Assembly (NCBI GenBank): GCA_003162615.1 | Contig: PMNG01000085.1 | Location: forward strand, 1 to 14,053 | DNA: 14,053 nt | Direction of reading: 5' to 3' | Source: Methanothrix sp. | GTDB taxonomy: Archaea; Halobacteriota; Methanosarcinia; Methanotrichales; Methanotrichaceae | Shown: piece by piece, positions 1-7,278 of the stretch | Layout of the letters: the number at the start of each line of letters is the position of its first letter | Position numbering within the stretch: the first letter of the stretch is position 1 | The notes under the pieces: generated by a model | The model's database searches: none | The model's input: the letters and a program-made list of their open reading frames with translations, nothing else | What the model was told of the DNA's origin: nothing | Position numbers and translations under genes: made by a program

Positions 1-150
1 ATTTTGGAAGCTAAACACTAGAAATGAATACACATCAAGCACTTAACCCGATCGGTGCCAGGATCAGCCTCCAATAATAACAAGTTTAAGTCAGAGCTTT
101 TTGGTTTCTAAACCCTCTATAAGCTCAAACGTTATATCCGTTTTCCAATA
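1..150. other. Intergenic, no gene seen
   Basis: This AT-rich sequence lies downstream of the minus-strand winged-helix gene that ends at 151. I see no reading frame, RNA gene or clear terminator hairpin in it. Confidence 0.5.
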
Positions 151-462
151 TCAATCACTCGTCATCCATTCGCCCGTCTCAAACAACTCAGAATTTATTT
201 TCATAAACCATTCGTATCTTTCCTTGCCCAGGGGAGTCATCTCATAGATTATAACTGAACGCTCCCCCCATTTCTCTTTTTTTTCTGAGATGTATCCTGC
301 CTCTTTGAGCATTTCTATATACCTTTCCGCTGTGGTGGTCTTCAGATTTGCGCACTGGATTACATGGGTCTTCAATGCGCGTCCATTAGCTTGATTCCTG
401 GTTATGCACTCCAGAATCTTCAGCACGATCTTGATCGCAGGCCTATATCTAGCCACATCCAT
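151..462 (-). CDS. Winged-helix DNA-binding protein, HTH_45 (ArnR1-like) type
   Basis: A 103-residue predicted transcription regulator. Residues 10-75 read as a winged helix: a hydrophobic first helix (IKIVLKILECI), a helix-turn-helix with a threonine-rich recognition start (LKTTTAERYIEMLKEAGYI), then a basic wing (KKEKWGERSVIIYEMT) followed by TPLGKERYEWF. The pattern LxxxGYI...YEMTPLGxE is typical of small archaeal HTH_45/ArnR1-like regulators. The ATG at 462 has only a weak AGGT just upstream, and an AT-rich TATA-like stretch at about 480-497 could give a nearly leaderless transcript. A second, related regulator (1269-1517) lies divergently across an 0.8 kb intergenic stretch. The target and ligand cannot be told from sequence. 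The family call is from memory of family patterns; the coding call is firm. Confidence 0.82.
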   Translation of the reverse strand: MDVARYRPAIKIVLKILECITRNQANGRALKTHVIQCANLKTTTAERYIEMLKEAGYISEKKEKWGERSVIIYEMTPLGKERYEWFMKINSELFETGEWMTSD

Positions 463-1268
463 CTACCTGTTCTTTTTGGTATTAAAAAATTTTCGCACAC
501 AATTAGTACGGTACATTCTTATTCCCAAATGTCTCACAATCTATATTGACTTTGATCTCTATATAACAGAGAGTTGATAGGTCTAATAGGTAATGCTTCC
601 TTATGGATCTATCCTTTTAATCATTTTTATGCGAATTAGTCCATGTTTATAAATATATTTAATTAAATTGGTTAATTATATCTAATAATAGAGACCTTCT
701 ATTTACATGCTGGTTCCTAATGCGAAAGTGGCTACACTCAAAGATTCGAAGCTCTTTCGCTCTGACGACGAACGTCCTTATCGATTTTCTTCCTTTTTCG
801 TCATTCTTCGAGCTAAGTCTAGGTGACCTTGGCATTTTTCATTTCGACATTACGAAGCTAAGGAGCGTCTTCGAAGCTAAGAGCCTTTTATCGCGACCTA
901 AGAACATATCGACGCTATTTTGGTCGTGTTCAAATATACTTAGGCTAGTTTGATTATTTGTGTTGGTTGTATGGAATTCCAAACTTCTGAAAGAAATTTA
1001 GTCCTGTGAAGACAATCAATATGCTCGAAAGCGCAAAAGAAATTATCTTTATTGCTGTCTTCAACACAATAGCTCGACTATTATCTATTTAAATTAGCCT
1101 TAAACGAGACGGATCAGAATAGAAGTCTCTTACTATTGATCCGATAAACTTATATTGCATTGTTGATCTAAACAATATTGCTGAGTTGTAGCAAGGATTT
1201 TTATTCTGAGGTCCCTCAAAATAAGAGATGTCAGAACGTCACGACTCATGGTAAAGGGTGATACGTTT
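463..1268. other. Long intergenic stretch between two divergent winged-helix genes
   Basis: About 0.8 kb without a convincing gene. Positions 463-720 are AT-rich and include a TATA-like TTTATAAATATA at about 645-657. Positions 720-960 are richer in G+C and contain repeats of a CGAAGCTAAG-type word (806-817, 852-866, 871-884). Reading the minus strand from 997 to 659 gives 113 codons interrupted by one TGA (839-841), which may be a decayed gene or chance. Two inverted repeats follow, at 1005-1014/1056-1063 and 1110-1143. A plus-strand frame at 720-953 is open but resembles no family I know. Confidence 0.5.
1110..1143. other. Bulged hairpin upstream of the winged-helix gene
   Basis: CGGATCA (1110-1116) pairs perfectly with TGATCCG (1137-1143). 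After a two-base bulge the stem continues as ATAG (1119-1122) with CTAT (1133-1136), leaving a 10-base loop, for 11 pairs in total. It lies about 125 bp before the start at 1269. It could be an RNA structure, an operator or the end of a small RNA; the sequence does not decide. Confidence 0.4.
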
Positions 1269-1517
1269 ATGAAACGAAGCAGAGATGTGATTATTTCGCA
1301 GATATTGGATATATGCATTAAGGGTGCTAGCAAGACGAGGATCGTGTATCAGGCCAATCTCAACTTCAGAACTATAAACCCCTATCTAGATCTCCTGACT
1401 AAAAATGGCCTCATAAACGTCAAAAAAGAGCAGAATCTTATCTATGAAACAACTCCTAGAGGTCTGGATCTACTAGATAACTTTAAACAGATACAAAATG
1501 AGTTATCATCAACATGA
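1269..1517 (+). CDS. Winged-helix DNA-binding protein, HTH_45 type (second copy)
   Basis: An 82-residue predicted transcription regulator built like the protein at 151-462: first helix (RDVIISQILDIC), a helix-turn-helix (ASKTRIVYQANLNFRTINPY), the recognition end LDLLTKNGLI, then a short wing and YETTPRGLDLLDNF. This matches small archaeal HTH_45 proteins of about 80-100 residues. The ATG at 1269 is preferred over the upstream ATG at 1248 because GGTGAT, a perfect match to the archaeal 16S rRNA 3' end, sits six bases before it, while 1248 has no such site. The stop is followed at once by a small hairpin. No ligand-binding domain is present, so it probably acts as a dimeric DNA binder; the target is unknown. 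Confidence 0.82.
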   Translation: MKRSRDVIISQILDICIKGASKTRIVYQANLNFRTINPYLDLLTKNGLINVKKEQNLIYETTPRGLDLLDNFKQIQNELSST

Positions 1518-1532
1518 TTCATAAAATATGAA
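1518..1532 (+). terminator. Small hairpin after the winged-helix stop codon
   Basis: TTCATA and TATGAA pair perfectly around AAA, directly after the TGA at 1515-1517. The stem is AT-rich and weak, so the terminator role is tentative. Confidence 0.3.
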
Positions 1533-1826
1533 AAATCTATCGGCGATAACGTTCAAGGTAGCATCAAAAATATGTATTTGACATCGCAAATTTAATTTGA
1601 GTCTGGGTGAATCCGACACATTGACCGTTAATGATATATCCTCATCCGTATAAAATAAGAATATCCATCTTCTCAAAGCCCATCGACTACCAAACCATAA
1701 AATCAATTTGATGAATATTTAACTTCAAAAATATCTAATCTGAATCTAGAATCGGTTCATAGACCATATCCAAAATTAGCGAGCAATCGTTGAAAAAAGA
1801 GGTACTCAAGACGACTCGTGTTAAGC
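1533..1826. other. Intergenic between convergent genes
   Basis: About 290 bp of AT-rich sequence between the plus-strand regulator and the end of the minus-strand UPF0282 gene. A minus-strand frame at 1509-1706 is open, but it shows no domain, has no ribosome-binding site and looks like chance. Nothing else stands out. Confidence 0.5.
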
Positions 1827-2708
1827 TCAATGCCCATACAGCTCTTTTCTTCTCGCTTCCAACATCTCCGTTGCCCTGCCGACGTACTCAGCAGCATTCA
1901 AAACTCTAACACCATTCTCAGTCGCGTACTCGTAAACCTCACCGATATGCTCCTTGTAATTCAGGTCCCGCATAAAGTGATGATCCAAAATGATGTCTCT
2001 TACGGAGGTCTCCCTGACTATTCTGTTTATATTTTCTATGGAACGCTTCAAGCTTTCACTGGAATACCTGTAACCGAGCATATAGGTCATGGGCCCGTCC
2101 AATATCAACAGGTCAGGATTCTCCTCGATGATAAATGCCGCCTGTTCCTCTATTGAAGCACCTTCAACATCGCTTGTATAGACTAATTTTTCGTCGCAGC
2201 AAGAGATGCTCACCTCAAGCACATATCCAAGCCGGGAGTTAGTCCCGTGAAACACGGGTGGAGAGAATTTTATGACAGTAGAGCCGTGTTGAAACTCCTT
2301 ACCATCCGCTATGACGGTACTTTCAGTTAAACCGTCCAGCTTGTTCAGGAAATAAGAAGCTCGCACTTGTTGGCTCTTGTTTATGTTTTTCTTTGGATCT
2401 TTCAAATAGACTGTTTTGTCCCTGAATACCTCGCTCTCCTCAGGGTCGTGGTGGTCGTAGTGGTAGTGAGTTACAACGAGGATGTCGCTTTTAGCCGCAT
2501 GCTTCTTTATATCAGCCCATATCTCTTGCAACCGTCGCAACTCGAGCGGATGCGGTGCCATCCCATATCGTCTCGGCCCCAGAGCGGCTGCTGGATCGAT
2601 AACTACCTTTAGGTCGTCAGACTCTACATAAGTAGCCATAGAGCGCCCGCCGAAACTATCGAAGGCTAGAGGCTTGACCTTTAGTTTCTTCAATACCTTT
2701 CTGGACAT
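1827..2708 (-). CDS. UPF0282 family metallo-beta-lactamase-fold hydrolase
   Basis: A 293-residue cytoplasmic protein of the archaeal UPF0282 family, a branch of the metallo-beta-lactamase superfamily with no established substrate that I know of. The metal-binding signature HYHYDHH is at residues 81-87, preceded by the strand SDILVVT. Further matching parts are the N-terminal FDSFGGRSMATYVE, GMAPHPLELRRLQ near 50, the aspartate in LVYTSDVEGAS near 180, and a late DHHFMRDL near 242. The length is close to the family norm of about 300. The start at 2708 has GTGAG a few bases upstream and a TATA-like element at 2743-2752 at the right distance. It diverges from the thioesterase gene at 2920. The fold call is firm; the reaction is unknown. 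Confidence 0.9.
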   Translation of the reverse strand: MSRKVLKKLKVKPLAFDSFGGRSMATYVESDDLKVVIDPAAALGPRRYGMAPHPLELRRLQEIWADIKKHAAKSDILVVTHYHYDHHDPEESEVFRDKTVYLKDPKKNINKSQQVRASYFLNKLDGLTESTVIADGKEFQHGSTVIKFSPPVFHGTNSRLGYVLEVSISCCDEKLVYTSDVEGASIEEQAAFIIEENPDLLILDGPMTYMLGYRYSSESLKRSIENINRIVRETSVRDIILDHHFMRDLNYKEHIGEVYEYATENGVRVLNAAEYVGRATEMLEARRKELYGH

Positions 2709-2742
2709 AATAGACTCACGTCTATAATTATGATTTTCTGTA

Positions 2743-2752
2743 GTTATAATTT
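2743..2752 (-). promoter_or_regulatory. TATA box candidate for the UPF0282 gene
   Basis: On the minus strand this reads AAATTATAAC. A start about 25 bases downstream would fall near 2722, just before the GTGAG ribosome-binding site (2719-2715) and the ATG at 2708. The spacing is consistent, but no upstream BRE element is obvious. Confidence 0.4.
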
Positions 2753-2919
2753 TGGTGTTGGAATAGGTCAGCTACAAGAGCATTCAGATCCAATTAGCAC
2801 TTGTCGTACTATTTTGATAATACTAAGGATTAGTCCGAAAACCAATCCAATCGCGAATAACCGGGGGTTGGCCCATAAGACTTAAATCCGGAGCTTTGTT
2901 GCTCTCATATTTGATAGAG

Positions 2920-3336
2920 ATGGGATACCTTGAGGAGATCAAAGCGCGAGGGCGGGCTGCAAACCCTTTCTTACTCCTGATGGGAATCGTTGTGGACTCC
3001 TTTGGAAATGGTCAAGCAGAACTGTCCATGCAAGTGCGACCCGACATGCTGAACGGAGTCGGTTGGCTGCAAGGAGGGCTCTACACGGCTCTATGTGATG
3101 AAGCCATGGCTCTGGCCCTCTACACCGCTCTTGAGAATGGAGAACGCATTGCAACTATATCCGAGAGCACATCTTACCTTGAGGGAGTCAGAAATGGGAT
3201 GATAATCGCAAACGGCAGAGTTGTAAAGAAAGGGAAGAATGTAGCTTTTACGGAAGGTTGTGTAAAGAAAGCATGCGGTGATGAAGCCGTCCTAACGCAG
3301 ACCAGGGCATCTTTTACGATTATCAGGAGAACGTAA
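2920..3336 (+). CDS. PaaI-like hotdog-fold thioesterase
   Basis: A 138-residue protein of the PaaI/YbgC-like hotdog superfamily, whose members usually hydrolyse acyl-CoA thioesters. Residues 13-30 (AANPFLLLMGIVVDSFG) lead into the beta sheet. The central signature is NGVGWLQGGLYTALCDEAMA at residues 45-64, with N45, G52-G53 and the acidic pair D60-E61; ATISESTSYLEGV follows. Most PaaI proteins have HGG where this one has QGG (Q51), so the catalytic histidine is replaced. The ATG at 2920 begins the part that resembles family members, and a TATA-like CTTAAAT at 2880-2886 fits it. TTG codons at 2896 and 2899 follow a GGAG and would add seven or eight residues. The substrate is unknown. Confidence 0.85.
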   Translation: MGYLEEIKARGRAANPFLLLMGIVVDSFGNGQAELSMQVRPDMLNGVGWLQGGLYTALCDEAMALALYTALENGERIATISESTSYLEGVRNGMIIANGRVVKKGKNVAFTEGCVKKACGDEAVLTQTRASFTIIRRT

Positions 3337-3376
3337 GACGCCTCTGGCGCAACTGAAGCGAAGCTGGTCCAAATGG

Positions 3377-3586
3377 TCAACCAGCACTGTGAAATCCGGT
3401 CATGTCCTTATTGCCCATTTGCAGCTCCCGCACCGCATCTCCTGCATCCCTTGCGTCATCCGCCCGAGCCAGAATCCTGACTCTGTCGATTTGGATCCTT
3501 CTTCCGCAAGGGCAGGTCCTCGTCTTCGCCCCTTCCTGTGCGTATAGGTGCCTGCCACAACTGCACCTAAAGACTAGATAAGCCAT
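3377..3586 (-). CDS. DUF1922 zinc-ribbon protein
   Basis: A 69-residue protein matching the archaeal DUF1922 family of small rubredoxin-like zinc ribbons. Two CxC pairs, C8/C10 in FRCSCGRHLY and C25/C27 in TRTCPCGRRI, would bind one metal ion. The rest follows the family pattern VRILARADDARDAGDAVREL, a short helix after the ribbon. It begins 24 bases after the S8e stop codon, in the same direction, so it is probably the last gene of that transcript. No good ribosome-binding site precedes the ATG. No function is established to my knowledge; a role in nucleic-acid or ribosome biology is only suggested by the neighbour. It ends 40 bases from the convergent thioesterase gene. Confidence 0.82.
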   Translation of the reverse strand: MAYLVFRCSCGRHLYAQEGAKTRTCPCGRRIQIDRVRILARADDARDAGDAVRELQMGNKDMTGFHSAG

Positions 3587-3610
3587 CTACTAGTTCAAAA
3601 GAGCGAAAGA

Positions 3611-3994
3611 TCACTGTGGCGGCAATAGGACTGCATTTATGAGTCCATCCTGGCCTGGCCTGTTGGTGACCTTGGCATCGCCTAGCTCTGTTTTGATGAC
3701 AGCGCCCTTAGTGATTATATTTCGCCTCATGTAGTGAAGGTTGGCCTTGTTGTCCTTCACAGTTTCGATCTTCACTTTCTTGGCCATGCCGGTCTTAGGA
3801 TCAGAGACAATGACTACATCACCACGTAGGATTCGCATCTTGTGATTTCCTCCCATGGTTTCTATCTTCTTGGTCCTAACCGCGGCTATGGTTGTATCGC
3901 TCTGCTCTCTGCCTGTCTCAAACTTGCGCTTGCCCCTGGACAGAATCAACCTTCCACCAGTGAGCTTTCTTCCAGATTCTCCTTGCCATCGCAT
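3611..3994 (-). CDS. rps8e: 30S ribosomal protein S8e
   Basis: A 127-residue ribosomal protein of the archaeal/eukaryotic S8e family, part of the small subunit. The start MRWQGESGRKLTGGRL and the following basic stretch SRGKRKFETGRE are the family's N-terminal signature; RTKKIETMGGNHKMRILRGD and the C-terminal ITKGAVIKTELGDAKVTNRPGQDG also match. Its length equals that of other archaeal S8e proteins. GAGG lies about nine bases before the ATG. It follows elp3 after 85 bases, and a TATA-like GATTAAATAC at about 4036-4045 could give it its own promoter, as expected for a highly expressed gene. The DUF1922 gene follows closely. Confidence 0.97.
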   Translation of the reverse strand: MRWQGESGRKLTGGRLILSRGKRKFETGREQSDTTIAAVRTKKIETMGGNHKMRILRGDVVIVSDPKTGMAKKVKIETVKDNKANLHYMRRNIITKGAVIKTELGDAKVTNRPGQDGLINAVLLPPQ

Positions 3995-4079
3995 ACTATA
4001 ATTCCTCAGATCGCTTATCCTCTTTCAGCAGTGTATTTAATCATTTTGGTAATATCACAACATCTGAGCAACCAGAAGT

Positions 4080-5669
4080 CTACAGGGATTTGGTCATGTA
4101 GGGTGACCTGAGAACATACCCAAGGCGCTCGTAATACGCACGAGCTCCTATTCCACTGGTGATCTCCAGCGATGCATAGCCCGCGCTACTAGCAATCCCC
4201 TCCGCGGCCTCGACAAGCCTTGCTCCATAACCTTGATGCTGCCAGCCGCCTTTTCTGGTCCCAATAGGCACCATGGGGCCGTAGATGTGGAGCTCTCTTA
4301 TCCTGGCGACCTGGCCCAACCTGAGGCGCAAGAATCCCACAAGCGTGTCGTCCTCTCCGTCGAAGGACAGGAAATGCTCATCTGCTCCACATGCCTCATA
4401 TGTCTTGTGATTCATCTCCAGGTCGGCTTCATGGACTCCTCGGAGACCTGCCTCTCGGCAGCGTATGCACTGACATTTCTTGCCTCGATCCCTCAGTCTC
4501 TGGCTAGCAAGCTGTCGAAGGTTGGACTTCCTCACTCCGGCGGTTATCAGATGGGCTGGTATGTCCCTTTGCACCCTCTGAAGCCGAACGTACCTGGGTA
4601 GCAGCTCCTTGACCCTGGAGACAAGATCTGCAGCCTCTTCATTCTCCAGAGGGCTATATTCGCCCCTTTTGTACATTCTGTGCAGTTCGGTCCCCTCTAT
4701 CACAAGGGTAGGGTATATCTTAAGGTAGTCCGGGCGAAAGTTGCAGCTCTCGAACAGCTCTTCGAAGACATCCAGATCAATCTCAGGCGAAGACCCGGGA
4801 AGCCCTGGCATCATGTGGAAACCCACCTTGAGGCCGGCCTCTCGTAGGGCTGTGTTGGCCTTGACTACATCCTCCACACTGTGCCCGCGCCTTATAGTCT
4901 CCAGAATTCGGTCTCTGGTGCTCTGGACCCCGAGCTCGACCTTTGTGGCCCCAAGAGCTAGCATACCTTCTATCTGCTCTGGCCCACACCAGTCCGGCCT
5001 TGTCTCGAAGGTGGTGCCTATGTTCCTCACAGCAGCGTGCCGATTAGCCTCAACGACATCCTCGAAGGAACGCCATTCCAGGCTGCAGTGGCAATTGCCT
5101 TCCTGTTCGTTTTCCTTCAATCTGATATCTCGCCGGGAATAGTCGTTCATCGCCTGCAGGCAGCGCTTGACGAACCAGTGCTGGTAGCCCAGTGGCCTGG
5201 AAGTGATTGTACCTCCCATGATTATCAGCTCGGCCTTGTCCAAGGGGTGGCCTATCTCATAAAGCTGGCTTAATCTTGCCATGACCTGGTCGTATGGATC
5301 GAAGTCATGCTGGGCTGCGCGCATTGCCGCCGGCTCTCTGCCTGTGTAGCTCTGGGGTGATGTGGCCTCACAGCCAACTCCTCCAGGACATGGAACACAG
5401 ATTCCGTGAGGGCACCTGGCGGGGGAGGTCATGGCGGCTATAACCGCCACTCCCGAGAGCGTCCTGGTGGGCTTACGCACCAGCATCTTGAGCCGTTCTC
5501 GCTCTTTTGATGTTGCCAATCCCAGGATGTCGGCATTGCTGGGCAAAGAGGCGAGACGAAGCTTCTCAGAAAGCCCCTTTTTCATAGACTCCAGCTCGGC
5601 CGGGGTGCTGACGGTTCCCGAGAGGATGGCGTCTACTATTCCTCTCAGTTCTGTGCTTACTCTATCCAA
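4080..5669 (-). CDS. elp3: tRNA uridine(34) 5-carboxymethylaminomethyl modification enzyme Elp3
   Basis: A 529-residue Elp3, a radical-SAM/acetyltransferase fusion that starts the cm5U-type modification of uridine 34 in the tRNA wobble position. In archaea it acts without the other Elongator subunits. The iron-sulfur motif CxxxxCxxC is C86, C91 and C94 in CPHGICVPCPGG. The radical-SAM barrel continues through MGGTITSRP, NIGTTFETRPDW and KVELGVQSTRD, and a cysteine group CQCIRC binds zinc near residue 405. The C-terminal GNAT domain ends with GWQHQGYGARLVEAAE and the typical YYERLGYVLRSPYM. The start is a TTG at 5669 with GAGGT upstream; it overlaps the end of the nitroreductase gene by 13 bases, implying translational coupling. 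Length and all motifs are normal. Confidence 0.97.
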   Translation of the reverse strand: MDRVSTELRGIVDAILSGTVSTPAELESMKKGLSEKLRLASLPSNADILGLATSKERERLKMLVRKPTRTLSGVAVIAAMTSPARCPHGICVPCPGGVGCEATSPQSYTGREPAAMRAAQHDFDPYDQVMARLSQLYEIGHPLDKAELIIMGGTITSRPLGYQHWFVKRCLQAMNDYSRRDIRLKENEQEGNCHCSLEWRSFEDVVEANRHAAVRNIGTTFETRPDWCGPEQIEGMLALGATKVELGVQSTRDRILETIRRGHSVEDVVKANTALREAGLKVGFHMMPGLPGSSPEIDLDVFEELFESCNFRPDYLKIYPTLVIEGTELHRMYKRGEYSPLENEEAADLVSRVKELLPRYVRLQRVQRDIPAHLITAGVRKSNLRQLASQRLRDRGKKCQCIRCREAGLRGVHEADLEMNHKTYEACGADEHFLSFDGEDDTLVGFLRLRLGQVARIRELHIYGPMVPIGTRKGGWQHQGYGARLVEAAEGIASSAGYASLEITSGIGARAYYERLGYVLRSPYMTKSL

Positions 5670-6172
5670 CTTACTACCTCATCCTGATCTCTGGCTGGCG
5701 GAGCACGTGGGCTCTCCGCTGGCCAGCCTATGGAAAGAATGGCTACCGGCAGCACATCTTTGGCTAGATTCAGGGCATCTTTGACTATTTGATCGTCAAA
5801 GGCTCCGTTCCAACAGGCCCCCAGGCCCAGATCGTACGCAACCAGAAGCAGACACATAGTCGCAGCCGCAGCGTCCTGTATCGAATAAAGGCTTCCGCGA
5901 TCTCCGTATCGTCTGCTCGATCGAAGGACATCCGCACAGATCACAACAAGCAGAGGAGCAGTCTCCACCTGGCTTTGCCCGTAAGCGGCCACGGCCAAAG
6001 TCTTTCTTATCTGGGTGTTGGTCACGATAACATATTTTCTGGCTCGAAGATTTCCAGCAGACGGGGCGGTCTCCGCCGCTTTGATAAGATCGAGGACAAT
6101 ATCCTTGGAAACCGGCTCCTCCTTATAGCTCCTTATCGACCTTCGCCCTGCAAGGGCTTCCATCAGATTCAT
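5657..6172 (-). CDS. Nitroreductase family FMN-dependent oxidoreductase
   Basis: A 171-residue flavoprotein of the nitroreductase superfamily, which uses FMN and NAD(P)H to reduce varied substrates as a homodimer. The N-terminal RRSIRSYKEEPV (residues 10-21) is the FMN phosphate-binding signature. AAETAPSAGNLRARKYVIV follows, then the helix DAAAATMCLLLVAYDLGLGA and CWNGAFDD, the second FMN-contacting region. VLPVAILSIGWPAE is the usual C-terminal strand. It is at the short end of the family. It starts 41 bases after the phosphoesterase stop, and its end overlaps the elp3 start, so the three genes are probably one transcript. The substrate cannot be predicted. Confidence 0.93.
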   Translation of the reverse strand: MNLMEALAGRRSIRSYKEEPVSKDIVLDLIKAAETAPSAGNLRARKYVIVTNTQIRKTLAVAAYGQSQVETAPLLVVICADVLRSSRRYGDRGSLYSIQDAAAATMCLLLVAYDLGLGACWNGAFDDQIVKDALNLAKDVLPVAILSIGWPAESPRAPPARDQDEVVSWIE

Positions 6173-6213
6173 TGCCTAAAGGATAGTGTCGCCATTGGAT
6201 AAGAAATTGTTTG

Positions 6214-7152
6214 CTAACAATAATCGCGCGTGAACAAGGGCTCCTGTCTGCCAAGCTGTCTTACGGCCACACAGTCGTCATCGATGACTACGTAGGTGTC
6301 CGGCAACTCCTCAGTGTTTCCATTTCGCCTCTCACGAACGAGGCTTCCTGAATTGACCGCCATGGGTCCTCCGTCGCGTCTATATATGCCTGCTTTATGA
6401 GTGTCCCCGTAGACGAAGCAGTCCACCTTACCAACCCGCTGATCTCTCAGGAACGCCAGTATTGTATCGTACTGTCTCTCGACAGGAGCATACTTCCTCA
6501 GAATCCCATTATTCATTTTGTTGAAGATACAGGATACCTTCCACAGCTTCTGCTCGAACTCCACCATTTCTCCGATGTAGCTGGATCTGTACATTCCTTC
6601 GTAGGCGTAAGCCATCATCATCTCCAGGTCGGCTGGCGAGATCTCCTCCCCGGAGAGCTTCCTTAGCTGCTCCACAAGCTGTATGGAAAAAGCCTGGACG
6701 CCCTTTAAATGATGGCCGTGAGTGAACAGATAGTTCCTCTGAAAGCAGCTTACTTTGTAGATGGGACAGTACATATCAACATTCAAGCCGTCGAGGGTCT
6801 GGTTCCAGTTGAGGTTGGGAGTGTAGACAGAATAGATATCTCCTCTGGCAACTCTTCCCAGAAAATCCATCTCCTGGCTCATCACTGCAAGGTGATGATC
6901 ATGGTTTCCCACAACATAGCTTATCTTTACATCCAGATCTGAAAGCCTCTCAAATAAATACCTGGAGTCTCTTAAGGCGCTCTCCGGCCTTGCTCTCCAC
7001 AGGTCGAATATGTCTCCCAGGAGGACGATCTCTCCGCAGCCTTTTCCGTACCTCCATATCTCCCATATCAGGCAATCGACCTGTTTATGGTTGGTTAAAG
7101 TGGATGAGTTTAGACCAAAGTGAGTATCTGATATCACCAGGATTGAAGCCAT
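6214..7152 (-). CDS. Calcineurin-like metallophosphoesterase
   Basis: A 312-residue metallophosphoesterase with the two-metal site of the calcineurin/LpxH superfamily. The motifs appear in order: SDTHFG (D9, H11), GDIFDLW (46-52), GNHDHH (82-87), THGHH (144-148) and YGDTHKAG (248-255). The last usually reads GHTH, so the first metal histidine of that motif is an aspartate here. GDIFDLW and GNHD resemble UDP-2,3-diacylglucosamine hydrolase-type enzymes, but archaea lack lipid A, so the substrate is open. The ATG at 7152 is chosen because AAGGAG lies six bases upstream, the family begins at MASILVISDTHFG, and a TATA box sits at 7193-7200; the open frame extends further upstream, through the promoter. 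It is the probable first gene of the minus-strand operon. Confidence 0.92.
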   Translation of the reverse strand: MASILVISDTHFGLNSSTLTNHKQVDCLIWEIWRYGKGCGEIVLLGDIFDLWRARPESALRDSRYLFERLSDLDVKISYVVGNHDHHLAVMSQEMDFLGRVARGDIYSVYTPNLNWNQTLDGLNVDMYCPIYKVSCFQRNYLFTHGHHLKGVQAFSIQLVEQLRKLSGEEISPADLEMMMAYAYEGMYRSSYIGEMVEFEQKLWKVSCIFNKMNNGILRKYAPVERQYDTILAFLRDQRVGKVDCFVYGDTHKAGIYRRDGGPMAVNSGSLVRERRNGNTEELPDTYVVIDDDCVAVRQLGRQEPLFTRDYC

Positions 7153-7192
7153 TATGATCTCCTTGACGTATGGAATCTTATAACAGTTATTA

Positions 7193-7200
7193 TTTATAAA
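7193..7200 (-). promoter_or_regulatory. TATA box for the phosphoesterase operon
   Basis: TTTATAAA lies in a longer AT run and sits 41 bases before the ATG at 7152. Transcription starting about 25 bases downstream (near 7170) would leave a short leader carrying AAGGAG. This is the clearest archaeal promoter in the window. Confidence 0.6.
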
Positions 7201-7278
7201 TATTTTGTGCAATGTAAGTCCAGAATTTCGAAAGAGTCCAGGTGACTTGGATGAACCCCGGGAGTTGGATGTCGCGTG

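Noticed and set aside
806..884. CRISPR-like array
   Set aside because: The repeated words are only 10-14 bases long, imperfect and irregularly spaced, with no unique spacers of even length and no cas genes nearby.
720..953. Plus-strand frame of 77 codons in the long intergenic stretch
   Set aside because: It has no ribosome-binding site and no recognised domain, and its hydrophobic look is what the complement of a charged minus-strand reading would give. It is described only as part of the intergenic region.
2367..2612. Plus-strand frame with a run of valines (VVVVVVVV)
   Set aside because: The valine run is the complement of the HYHYDHH codons of the UPF0282 gene on the other strand.
4741..5142. 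Plus-strand frame of 133 codons
   Set aside because: It lies opposite elp3, which has all the family motifs, so it is an antisense shadow.
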